A stretch of DNA of 64,000 nt, taken from contig CAJOEN010000016.1 of NCBI GenBank assembly GCA_905233475.1, forward strand, positions 1 to 64,000, in the 5' to 3' direction. The notes under the pieces were generated by a model, which made no database searches, was not told where the DNA came from, and saw nothing but the letters and a program-made list of their open reading frames with translations. Source of the DNA: an uncultured Bacteroidales bacterium (GTDB taxonomy: Bacteria > Bacteroidota > Bacteroidia > Bacteroidales > P3). Shown piece by piece: positions 24,528-32,607 of the stretch. Every line of letters starts with the position of its first letter. Within the stretch, counting starts at the first letter, position 1. The position numbers and the translations under genes are program-made.

Positions 24528-25828
24528 AGTCTTGTGCTTGTTTGTCCTTTCGCAAAAATAAAAGTCATAACAATGCTTAGGATGTATGCCGATGCCCTAA
24601 GTGACGTGAATATGATTAGAGTTCCTGTCATATCCTTAAAAACCAATGCGCCAACAATGATGGATATAATTGTGGTGGTTGCATAATAAATTTGCCAGAT
24701 AAGATATGCCTTTAGTTTTTTCGCTACTATAAAAACTCCATTCAACGGAATAGATACGAACGAGAATATTACAGCAACTCCCACTATCTGGGAATATTCG
24801 CCGGCAGTCGTCCATTGGTCTCCGAGCACTATTTCAAATAATGACGGCAAAAAACACACTATGGAGGCGTATCCTATTATTCCTGTTATCGCTGCGATTC
24901 TGAATGTTTTTTTGAATATTGATATGCAGTTCCCCTTTTCTTTGAATTCTTCGCTTGCCCTTTGCTTGAACACATCCCTTATTGCACTGCTGATAATCGT
25001 TATAGGAATTGCCACTATTGTCATGGCCATACTAAAAAATCCCACTTCCCTGCCGCAAAAGAATAAGATTAGGAACAATGCGGGGAATCGTACTCCTATC
25101 AAGTTCAGCAAATCTCCCGTCATTGTGTATTTGGGAAACTCTATGTACTTCTTGGCCAATTTTGGCAGTTCTGCAAGTTCTACTTTTGAGAATGTTCTGC
25201 TGTCGTCGTGCCAACATCTTATTATACATCCGAGCGCTGAAATCCATCGTCCTATTGTTTCTCCGATAATGAGTCCGAATGAATTTGTCTTGGCTAAACC
25301 CATTGTTGTTTCAGACAGAACAATGGCTCCTGAATTCACTATTTTGTTGACAGATAGTTTTTTGAAATATTTGTTGCGTATGCACCATTCGTTATATACG
25401 GAGAATATCACGATTGCAAATGCTGTGAGTGGACAAATAAATATAATGGAGTTTAGCCGTGGCTCTTGTAGCAAGTCACTTAATATAGGGCATAAAGCGA
25501 ACTGAAGCAAAAAATACGATATTGTTAGTATTGCAAAAGACATAATTATGCATAGGGTGGCAATATTCGCGGCTTCTTCTTTTGATTCAGACAGTATTAT
25601 GCTCCCCTCGTATTTGCAGGAAGACAGTGTCGCCAATATTGTGGTTATGGCAAAAAGAGTGGCTTGTAGTCCAAAATCTTCGGGGGAGAAAATCCTGCCA
25701 AGTATCGGGTAAAATAATAATGGCAAGACTTGTGCAACGGCAATCCCGGATGTCAAAGTAAGAGAATTCCTTGCGAATTCGCTTTTTTGAAATATGTTAG
25801 CGCTTTTAAACGGATTGTTCCACTGCAT
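24524..25828 (-). CDS. Wzx-type polysaccharide flippase, first
   Basis: ATG 25828 gives 434 residues; a TTG five codons earlier is less likely. It is a polytopic membrane protein of the MOP superfamily with about 12 segments, and the N-terminal SGIAVAQVLPLLFYPILGRIFSPEDFG pattern is typical of O-antigen flippases. It should move the undecaprenyl-linked repeat unit across the inner membrane. It overlaps the end of the polymerase-like gene by 23 bases. A second, unrelated-looking flippase occurs at 32604, which suggests two glycan modules. Confidence 0.88.
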   Translation of the reverse strand: MQWNNPFKSANIFQKSEFARNSLTLTSGIAVAQVLPLLFYPILGRIFSPEDFGLQATLFAITTILATLSSCKYEGSIILSESKEEAANIATLCIIMSFAILTISYFLLQFALCPILSDLLQEPRLNSIIFICPLTAFAIVIFSVYNEWCIRNKYFKKLSVNKIVNSGAIVLSETTMGLAKTNSFGLIIGETIGRWISALGCIIRCWHDDSRTFSKVELAELPKLAKKYIEFPKYTMTGDLLNLIGVRFPALFLILFFCGREVGFFSMAMTIVAIPITIISSAIRDVFKQRASEEFKEKGNCISIFKKTFRIAAITGIIGYASIVCFLPSLFEIVLGDQWTTAGEYSQIVGVAVIFSFVSIPLNGVFIVAKKLKAYLIWQIYYATTTIISIIVGALVFKDMTGTLIIFTSLRASAYILSIVMTFIFAKGQTSTRL

Positions 25829-27440
25829 TTTCTTTCCGGTCAATATGTTTGTAAATGTATGGTAGTATCAGTAGAAATAAAAGAAACGACATCCCGAGAA
25901 AATTCGAATTGCTGAAAAGCCCGAAAAAGAAGTTTATTGCAAACAGAGAGGCCAGCAGCCAAAGTTCCTTCATATTTCTCAAATAAATATAGGAAACATA
26001 TCCGACAAGAAGAAGCCATAGCAACAATCCGATAACTCCGGACATCAATAAAACTGCAAACGGTTGAAAATGAGGGTGGTTTGCCAGATAATCAACTTCA
26101 TCGTAAAAATATGTCAGGTAAGAAAATCCGCTACCTATTATTAATTGCAATACCGAGTAGCCCTTTAATGTTTCAACTGATATTTTCCAACAGCTCTTTC
26201 TCGATTCTATAAGTTTATTGTTTTCAACAATGTTCCTTGATTTGTTATCTTCGTACTGAGTGATGTCGCTTGGTTTAATATTGCCGCCAATGTTCTTGGA
26301 TTTGTTATCCTCATCCTGAGCGATGTCGCTTGGTTTGTTGTTGTCGCCAATGTTCATTGATTTGCTGTCTTCGTCCTGAGAAATGTCGCTTGGTTTATTG
26401 TTGTCGCCAATGTCTTTCAATATATTGTCTTTATCCTGCGTTATTTCGCTTGGTTTAATGTGTTTATCAGGGTTTTTCCATATCTTGATAAAGTTGTGAT
26501 TGACTATTGTATTGAAGCGGTAGCCGACTAAAATATTGCTTTGTTCAATATGTCCTGTATTGAAATGCAATGCCTTGGCTATTTTTTGTTCGGAAGACAG
26601 AAAATAGGATATGTGAATGTATGATACAGAAAGAACCATCGACAGCAGCAGCAACAATACCACACTCCTTTTTTGTGTATTTTGACCGAATGCTTTTTTG
26701 TATAGTTTTGGAATTATAACCAGTATGATTAAAACAATATAAACACCCAGCGCCATAGCCATGCCTCTTCGCGAAGTGGACATGATTACTACGCTGTACA
26801 TCAGGGAAAGGGCTATTAGTCTGGCAAACCAATGTTTCATTTCCTTAGACGACAATATGTCGTATATATTCAAAATGATTGCGTTTAGTATGAATAGTGA
26901 AAAGAAGTTGTAATCAGTCATAAGCGTGGTGCCATACATTACTTTCTGTATGTTGTTTGCCGTGTATAGTGTCATTGCGTCGGGCGCATAAAAATACTTG
27001 TAGATGGAGATCGCGGATATTCCAAAGGCAAACCAAAAGAAAAACTTAGTAATGTATCTTATAAGCCCCGAAAAGTCGGCCTTGTTGCGGATGTGTGCGT
27101 TTATCAGGTATAAATAGCAAATATAAAAATAGAATTCCTTTGCGTATCTTACAATGTCGATTTTGTCACGGTAAGGTATAGCTGTTACGAATGCCAGAAT
27201 TTCGATTGCGACAAGAATGAAAAATGGATGGAACGTTCTTAGCGATTCTCTTATTGAGAATATTCTGTTTTCGGAGAATATAATTGTGTATATTACATAT
27301 ATGGTGATAAAAGACAAAAGAGGGAAAAATATAAAAGGGACGGCATTCCTGACAGCATACAGGGCAATAATAAATGCTAGTACGATAATGTTCTGAATAT
27401 TAGATAATTTCGATTTAACAGACAGTTCATTCATCCCCAT
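25806..27440 (-). CDS. Wzy/WaaL-type polysaccharide polymerase or O-antigen ligase with a repeat-filled loop
   Basis: 544 residues with about 10-12 membrane segments, and a pattern of the Wzy_C/O-antigen ligase family (GSGFSYLTYFYDEVDYLANHPHF-like loop followed by late membrane helices). It should either polymerise repeat units or ligate them to lipid A-core in the periplasm. Residues 327-406, in what should be the large periplasmic loop, are four 20-residue tandem repeats (NKPSDIAQDEDNKSKNIG type), very hydrophilic and acidic. That insert is not typical of the family. The gene heads the distal module and follows a 400-base gap with a -7 box at 27592-27599. Confidence 0.85.
   Translation of the reverse strand: MGMNELSVKSKLSNIQNIIVLAFIIALYAVRNAVPFIFFPLLSFITIYVIYTIIFSENRIFSIRESLRTFHPFFILVAIEILAFVTAIPYRDKIDIVRYAKEFYFYICYLYLINAHIRNKADFSGLIRYITKFFFWFAFGISAISIYKYFYAPDAMTLYTANNIQKVMYGTTLMTDYNFFSLFILNAIILNIYDILSSKEMKHWFARLIALSLMYSVVIMSTSRRGMAMALGVYIVLIILVIIPKLYKKAFGQNTQKRSVVLLLLLSMVLSVSYIHISYFLSSEQKIAKALHFNTGHIEQSNILVGYRFNTIVNHNFIKIWKNPDKHIKPSEITQDKDNILKDIGDNNKPSDISQDEDSKSMNIGDNNKPSDIAQDEDNKSKNIGGNIKPSDITQYEDNKSRNIVENNKLIESRKSCWKISVETLKGYSVLQLIIGSGFSYLTYFYDEVDYLANHPHFQPFAVLLMSGVIGLLLWLLLVGYVSYIYLRNMKELWLLASLFAINFFFGLFSNSNFLGMSFLLFLLILPYIYKHIDRKENAVEQSV
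26221..26460 (-). repeat. Four 60-base tandem repeats inside the polymerase-like gene
   Basis: Four consecutive 60-base units share most positions, with the two middle units the most alike. Sixty is a multiple of three, so gain or loss of units keeps the frame. They encode a hydrophilic Asp/Asn/Lys/Ser-rich stretch. Confidence 0.88.
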
Positions 27441-27591
27441 TTTACTTTTTTTTAATTCTGCAGAATAAAAATTTTTTCAGTTTTTGAAAAAAAAACGCCA
27501 AGTACTTGCAAATCGGCTATATAGCATTGACTTGCATAATCTATGATTTATCACATAAATATATGTTATAAAATCAAATAAATTATGAATG

Positions 27592-27599
27592 CAAAGATA
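27592..27599 (-). promoter_or_regulatory. -7 box for the distal polysaccharide module
   Basis: The minus strand reads TATCTTTG, a perfect TAnnTTTG, about 150 bases upstream of the polymerase-like gene. No TTG lies at the standard distance. The surrounding gap 27441-27846 is very AT-rich and shows no gene, so a promoter that lets the distal module be expressed separately is plausible. Confidence 0.45.
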
Positions 27600-27846
27600 C
27601 AACTAAAAAACGGAAAAACAGGAACTTTTGGCGTTTTTTTTTCAACTCTGGAGGCTTGCGACAAAAGTCGCCGCATAAAAATATCGGCAACAAGTTGTAT
27701 TCCAATAAATTGGATAAAACGTGACTGTTCCGGTATAGTTAAAATTTATTAGTGTCCGATATATGTGTTGTATGTGAAAAACCGATTTTTATAGGATGTC
27801 AATGTTTTTGTTTATCAAGGTTTTTCAGTTACGGATTTTCAGGTAA

Positions 27847-28992
27847 TTAAGAATGGGGTTTCAGGCAGCTCTTGATTCCGGAAACTACAAATTCCAAGTC
27901 CTCGTCGGAAACACAAGGTCCGGAGGGGAGACAAAGGCCCTGCGAGAATAGTTGTTCCGACACACCGTTGGTAAACTGCGGGGCGTCCTTGAACACTGGC
28001 TGTGTGTGCATGGGTTTCCACAGCAGGCGGCTCTCCACACCTGTGGTTTCAAGATGTTTGCGTACAGTGTCGCAGTCGGTGCCTGTCTTTGCCGGATTTA
28101 TTGTAATTGTGGTGAGCCAGAAATTGGAGTTGTGTTTTTCCGAGGGGTTGCCGTGCACCTCAATTCCGTCGGTATCGGCCAGCAGAGCGGCGTACATATC
28201 TCTCGCGTGCCTGTGGTGCGATATGTGGCTTTCAAGGGCGGTCATTTGTCCTCGGCCTATTCCTGCGCAGATGTTGCTCATCCGGTAGTTGTAGCCTATC
28301 TCTTTGTGCAGGTAATAAGGAGCCGCTTCCCTTGCCTGTGTCGCGTAGAAGAGCATTCGTTTCTTTGCCTCTTCGTCGGGGCATATTACGGCTCCGCCTC
28401 CGGATGTTGTTATCATCTTGTTGCCGTTGAAACTTAGTATGCCGTACTGTCCGAAAGTCCCGCAGGCTTTGCCGTCGTATTCGGAGCCGAGTGCCTCGGC
28501 GGCATCCTCGATAACGGGAATGTCGTATTTTGCGGCAATGCTTAGTATGTCGTCCATTTTTGCCGGCATACCGTAGAGATGTACGGATATTATGGCTTTA
28601 GGCTTTTTACCGGCGGATATGCGTTGTCGTATGGCCGTTTCAAGCAATTCGGGATTGATGTTCCACGTGTCACGCTCACTGTCCACGAACACTGGTGTCG
28701 CGCCCTGATATACAATGGGGTTGGCAGAGGCAGAGAATGTGAACGACTGGCATATAACCTCATCCCCGTGTCCTACTTCAAGAGCGACCAAAGCAAGGTG
28801 TATGGCCGATGTTCCCGATGATAGGGCAGCCACATACTTGCCTCGGCCTACGAAACTTTCAAGTTCTTTTTCAAATGCGTCCACATTCGGACCAAGGGGC
28901 ACAACCCAGTTAGTGTCGAAAGCCTCCTGTATGTATTTCATTTCGTTGCCGTTCATATGGGCAAGACACAGGTGTATTTTTTTGTTTGTCAT
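27847..28992 (-). CDS. DegT/DnrJ/EryC1-family sugar aminotransferase, third (PglE-like)
   Basis: 381 residues: NWVVPLGPNVDAFE substrate loop near residue 28, LSSGTSAIHLAL near 56, HLYGMPAKMD, IEDAAEALGS near 160, the PLP Lys in SFNGNKMITTSGGG, and RLLWKPMHTQPVF near the end. The pattern is closest to the UDP-4-amino-sugar aminotransferases such as PglE, which act just before the PglC-type transferase. It is placed six bases after such a transferase gene, which fits that job. It is the last gene of the proximal module. Confidence 0.9.
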   Translation of the reverse strand: MTNKKIHLCLAHMNGNEMKYIQEAFDTNWVVPLGPNVDAFEKELESFVGRGKYVAALSSGTSAIHLALVALEVGHGDEVICQSFTFSASANPIVYQGATPVFVDSERDTWNINPELLETAIRQRISAGKKPKAIISVHLYGMPAKMDDILSIAAKYDIPVIEDAAEALGSEYDGKACGTFGQYGILSFNGNKMITTSGGGAVICPDEEAKKRMLFYATQAREAAPYYLHKEIGYNYRMSNICAGIGRGQMTALESHISHHRHARDMYAALLADTDGIEVHGNPSEKHNSNFWLTTITINPAKTGTDCDTVRKHLETTGVESRLLWKPMHTQPVFKDAPQFTNGVSEQLFSQGLCLPSGPCVSDEDLEFVVSGIKSCLKPHS

Positions 28993-28998
28993 ATTTTA

Positions 28999-29610
28999 TC
29001 AGACTGTTTCTCCGTTATATTTCATTTTTTTTCCGAAAATAGTGCAGAAAATTATTTTTATATCTATGGCAAATGAATAGTGCCGCAGGTAATACAGATT
29101 TATTCGCACCTTGTCGGGATAAATAACAGTGTCGTTGTATTCCTGAGGGTTTTCCTGCAGTGCGAGCAGGTTCTCCTCGTCGCGGTACTTGAGGCTTGCC
29201 GGCCCTGTTATGCCCGGCCGCAGCCGCAGTATCTCCCTGTCTTCGCCAGCAAGTCTGTCGGCGTATCCTCGCACATCAGGGCGTGGTCCGACAAAGCTCA
29301 TGTCGCCGGTAAGCACATTCCACAGCTCGGGCAGCTCGTCTATTTTGGTTCTGCGGAGCTTCGCGCCGAAGGGCGTTATGCGCGACTCTCCGGCAACGGA
29401 CACTGACGACCCCGAATGCCCAACTTCCATTGTCCTGAACTTGTACAGGATAAAGGTCTTGCCGTCTTTACCCACTCTTTCTTGCGAGAAGAGCACCGGC
29501 CCCCCGGGCATCTTCAACTTTATCATCGCGGATATCAGTAGCAACAGTGGCCAGATTACAAGCAACGCCAAAAATGAGACAAGCCTGTCAAAAATGTATT
29601 TAGCAATCAT
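28999..29610 (-). CDS. Polyprenol-phosphate sugar-1-phosphate transferase (PglC type), second copy
   Basis: 203 residues with an N-terminal membrane helix (LVSFLALLVIWPLLLLISAM), KFRTMEV, the catalytic Asp-Glu in KIDELPEL, and GPRPD. It has the same length class and ending as the copy at 19358 but is well diverged, so it is not a recent duplicate. Two such initiating enzymes suggest that two lipid-linked glycans can be started, or that one was acquired with a second module. The start overlaps the end of the DegT remnant frame. Confidence 0.9.
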   Translation of the reverse strand: MIAKYIFDRLVSFLALLVIWPLLLLISAMIKLKMPGGPVLFSQERVGKDGKTFILYKFRTMEVGHSGSSVSVAGESRITPFGAKLRRTKIDELPELWNVLTGDMSFVGPRPDVRGYADRLAGEDREILRLRPGITGPASLKYRDEENLLALQENPQEYNDTVIYPDKVRINLYYLRHYSFAIDIKIIFCTIFGKKMKYNGETV

Positions 29611-29758
29611 GTTTTTGATATTTGTTACTGTACATCGTCTCTATGCGCAAGAGTGGCTGTGTTTTTAGGGAAGTGTTTTGTGAGCCCGAACGCATTGCTT
29701 CGGCAACGGCATTTATCTCGTTTTCAGTGATGTCCGGAGGCGAAAAAAGTATTTTCAT
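29600..29758 (-). pseudogene. Truncated start of a DegT aminotransferase gene (recombination scar)
   Basis: The first 24-25 codons (MKILFSPPDITENEINAVAE, then AMRSG) match the start of the intact DegT gene at 21192 nearly residue for residue. After that the frame reads unrelated sequence and ends at 29600, ten bases inside the next transferase gene. The body, including the PLP lysine, is gone. The order glycosyltransferase - DegT - sugar-phosphate transferase was evidently once present here, as it still is at 19358-21192. Confidence 0.85.
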
Positions 29759-29761
29759 AAA

Positions 29762-30598
29762 CTACCGATTTTGTGATTGTTTGTGTAAAAGTCGTTTGAA
29801 AATCCATCCTCGTAACTTGTTGGGCAACAGTGCCACAACGAGTTGGACGAGCAATGTGTTTTTATAGTCCCACCACGATATGAATCCCGTTTGGTAAATC
29901 CTGCGGCGCGCCTGTTTGTATTTCTTGTAATACGCCAGTCCTCCACGACGCTCGTACATGTCTTTGCCTATGCGCACAAAAACGAGGTAGTCGTCGATGT
30001 TCATCGCCTTTGCTCCGGTCTTGAACATATTGACCCACAGCAAGGTATCTTCCATCAGAGGACAATGCTGGTAGTTGCCTGCCGCAAGTACCGCCGACTT
30101 GCGGAACATCACCGTCATGTGGTTGAAAGCATCGCGGCGATGTTGGTATCTTACACATTTGTCGTGAGTTAGGGGCACCTGGCGCTCGGCAACGATATTG
30201 TCGGGGGTCTCTTCGAACTCTTTTATGTGCGAGCCACAGATGTCGAGAGACGGATTTTTCTTGAATTCAGCAAGTTGCAACTCGAAACGCTTTGGTGTGG
30301 ATATATCGTCGGTGTCCATTCGGGCTACCAATTCATGGGAACAATGCAACATTCCCTCGGCAAGGGCAAGTCCCAGTCCTCGGTTTTCGGCCAACGGCAC
30401 ACGTTTCAGCTCGGGATGGGATTTTGCGTATCCGTCGAGCAAGGCGTAGAGTTCATCGGTTAAAGGGCCGTCCTCCACCAGCACCACCTCGGCAGGGGAC
30501 ACAGTCTGCTGGAAAACGCTGTCCAAGGCCTGACGCAGGTATTCGGGGCGCTCTTTGTAGTACACCGACATCAGTACCGAGAAGTTTGCTTCATTCAT
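29762..30598 (-). CDS. GT2 glycosyltransferase
   Basis: ATG 30598 gives 278 residues starting MNEANFSVLMSVYYKERPEY, the usual start of amylovoran/AmsE-like GT2 enzymes; an earlier in-frame ATG at 30628 adds an unlikely leader. The GT-A core shows VLVEDGPLTDEL near residue 37, ARMDTDDIS near 84 (the DxD metal site), and the ED-x2-LW acceptor motif (MEDTLLWVNM). It should add a hexose or amino sugar in the cytoplasm. The stop lies three bases before the DegT remnant. Confidence 0.9.
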   Translation of the reverse strand: MNEANFSVLMSVYYKERPEYLRQALDSVFQQTVSPAEVVLVEDGPLTDELYALLDGYAKSHPELKRVPLAENRGLGLALAEGMLHCSHELVARMDTDDISTPKRFELQLAEFKKNPSLDICGSHIKEFEETPDNIVAERQVPLTHDKCVRYQHRRDAFNHMTVMFRKSAVLAAGNYQHCPLMEDTLLWVNMFKTGAKAMNIDDYLVFVRIGKDMYERRGGLAYYKKYKQARRRIYQTGFISWWDYKNTLLVQLVVALLPNKLRGWIFKRLLHKQSQNR

Positions 30599-30630
30599 TG
30601 TTATATGTTTTGAAAATTGACAACACATAA

Positions 30631-31614
30631 TTAACTGACTTTGTACATCATTCGCTTAACAATAAAATGAAATAGTCTGTGCAGCCTTAGTTGGTTGAAT
30701 AATAGAACTATTTTGTATTTTGTCATCAAACGCCTATTTGTCAAGTAGTTCAATGAGCTTACACGGGGAATTTGTTTGTAAATGTTTACATCTCCCGAGA
30801 ATTTAGCCCACGCCACGAATTCTCTCGCCACACTAATATGTCTTGCTGCCGCGAGCGATGACTTGTATTCATCGTAATCGGGTTTTGCACCAAAAAAGTT
30901 TTCAATTACTTCCAGTGCCTGATTTTTCGACTTCGGGCCATTGTAGGTATTTACATAACTGTTCTCATTGCTTCGAAAATAGCAATATATAAATTCTTGC
31001 AAATAGGATATTTTTTTTGCGTAGTAAATGAGGCGGGGCTGTACCGAATAATCTTCACCCATATTGATTCCCTCTACATTGCGTATGCCATTGTCTTTGA
31101 ACAACGAAGCCCTGTAGAAACAAGTGCACAAAGATGCAGTTATCCTGTGTTCGATAATGAATTTTAAATATTTTTTCTTATCAGTTGGAATATTCTTCCG
31201 ACATTTTTTTTCCCCGTCCACATATATATTTTTGAAATCGAACACCACAATGTCCGCAGAATCTCCAACTGCAGTTTCGACAAGTTTCGACACTACATTG
31301 TTGGAGGAGAGCCAATCATCGCTGTCAATAAGCAACAGAAAATCTCCCGAAGATGAATCAAGTGCGGTGTTTCGGGTGGCGGCAAGGCCTCGGTTTTGCT
31401 CATGCCGTAATATCGTTACTTGACTTGCACGATTGGGATAATTGTTTAAGACAGACTGTAGTATAGCTACAGAGTTGTCGGGGGAGCAGTCGTCAACAAA
31501 TATATATTCAATATTGTCATAATCCTGCGAGAATAGGCTCCGTGCATTTCGCTCTATATATTTCTCAACTCCATATATTGGTACAAGAACAGATACTTTT
31601 GGGGATAAGTCCAT
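30631..31614 (-). CDS. GT2 glycosyltransferase, tandem paralog A
   Basis: 327 residues: KVSVLVPIYGVEKYIERN, FVDDCSPDNS near residue 37, LLIDSDDW near 93 (DxD), and MGEDYSVQPRL near 183. The first hundred residues closely parallel the next upstream gene, so the pair is a tandem duplication that has since diverged in the acceptor half. Cytoplasmic, working on the lipid-linked unit. Separated by six bases from its paralog. Confidence 0.9.
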   Translation of the reverse strand: MDLSPKVSVLVPIYGVEKYIERNARSLFSQDYDNIEYIFVDDCSPDNSVAILQSVLNNYPNRASQVTILRHEQNRGLAATRNTALDSSSGDFLLLIDSDDWLSSNNVVSKLVETAVGDSADIVVFDFKNIYVDGEKKCRKNIPTDKKKYLKFIIEHRITASLCTCFYRASLFKDNGIRNVEGINMGEDYSVQPRLIYYAKKISYLQEFIYCYFRSNENSYVNTYNGPKSKNQALEVIENFFGAKPDYDEYKSSLAAARHISVAREFVAWAKFSGDVNIYKQIPRVSSLNYLTNRRLMTKYKIVLLFNQLRLHRLFHFIVKRMMYKVS

Positions 31615-31620
31615 TGCAAA

Positions 31621-32607
31621 TCAGATTTTTGATATTTTACGAAATAAGTTATAAAACCACTTGTGCAGTCCTGATTCCATTAAAAAATACTTAACTCTAT
31701 GTCTAAAAGGAATTTCCGTGTTGAGAAGTATATGGCCTTCCAGCTCGGGATATGTGCTGTGCCATACACTTTTAAAATTCTTTTCGTTTCGCAGATTTTC
31801 CAATTCAAATCGTGCTGACAATTTCTGAAATGTTGTATATTTTTCGGGAACATTGTAATTTTCAAAGAATTCTATCACTATATCACGGTTTTTCTTTGAT
31901 TGCCAGAAATTGTTCCAGCGTTTCTCAACTGTTTGCGGGTGCATAATGGACCCCGGATTCTGATAATAGTAATAAAGCGGTTCTGGCAAATATCCTATAG
32001 TATCAGCAAAGAAAAGCAGTTGAGCCATAAACACATTGTCTTCTCCAATATTATGTGTCGGGAACAGAATTTCTTTGCTGTATAACCGGGCAGACACCAA
32101 TGCTGCCCACAAACTGTGTGTCGCTGTATTGTCGCAAAACATGGCGTCGAAAACTCTCTTTTTGGATATTTTCGTATTCTGCAATGTGTTACAGCTAATT
32201 GATTTTACTCCGTCGCTACTATAAAAATCACACCACAGAATATCGAGATTTTCGGCGGACGCTTTATTGTACAGCTTTTCGTATATCGTAGGCTCCACCC
32301 AGTCGTCGCTGTCGCAATGGGCTATGTACTGCCCCGTGGCCATGGATATGCCTTGTTTGCGCACCGCTGCCTGTCCGCTGTTTTCGTGCATACGGTAAGT
32401 GCGTACATCCCAGTGCTGTTCGGCAATAATATCGCGGTGCCGTTCTATTTCGGCTTGCAGTATTTCCATCGAGCGGTCGGGCGTACAGTCGTCGATAAAG
32501 AGAAACTCCACATGGTCGAGCGTTTGGGCAAAGAGGCTCCTCGCACAACGCTCCATGTATTTCTCCACACCGTAAACGGGCACTATCACCGACACTTTTA
32601 CACTCAT
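31621..32607 (-). CDS. GT2 glycosyltransferase, tandem paralog B
   Basis: 328 residues: KVSVIVPVYGVEKYMERC, FIDDCTPDRS near residue 38, AHCDSDDWVEP near 97 (DxD), and IGEDNVFMAQLL near 186. It belongs to the CDS pair described for 30631-31614. The start ATGA overlaps the end of the flippase gene by four bases, so translation is coupled. The sugar is unknown. Confidence 0.9.
   Translation of the reverse strand: MSVKVSVIVPVYGVEKYMERCARSLFAQTLDHVEFLFIDDCTPDRSMEILQAEIERHRDIIAEQHWDVRTYRMHENSGQAAVRKQGISMATGQYIAHCDSDDWVEPTIYEKLYNKASAENLDILWCDFYSSDGVKSISCNTLQNTKISKKRVFDAMFCDNTATHSLWAALVSARLYSKEILFPTHNIGEDNVFMAQLLFFADTIGYLPEPLYYYYQNPGSIMHPQTVEKRWNNFWQSKKNRDIVIEFFENYNVPEKYTTFQKLSARFELENLRNEKNFKSVWHSTYPELEGHILLNTEIPFRHRVKYFLMESGLHKWFYNLFRKISKI

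Noticed and set aside
26221-26460. Possible CRISPR array in evenly spaced 60-base units
   Set aside because: The units are contiguous without unique spacers, are in frame with the polymerase-like gene and code for similar peptides.
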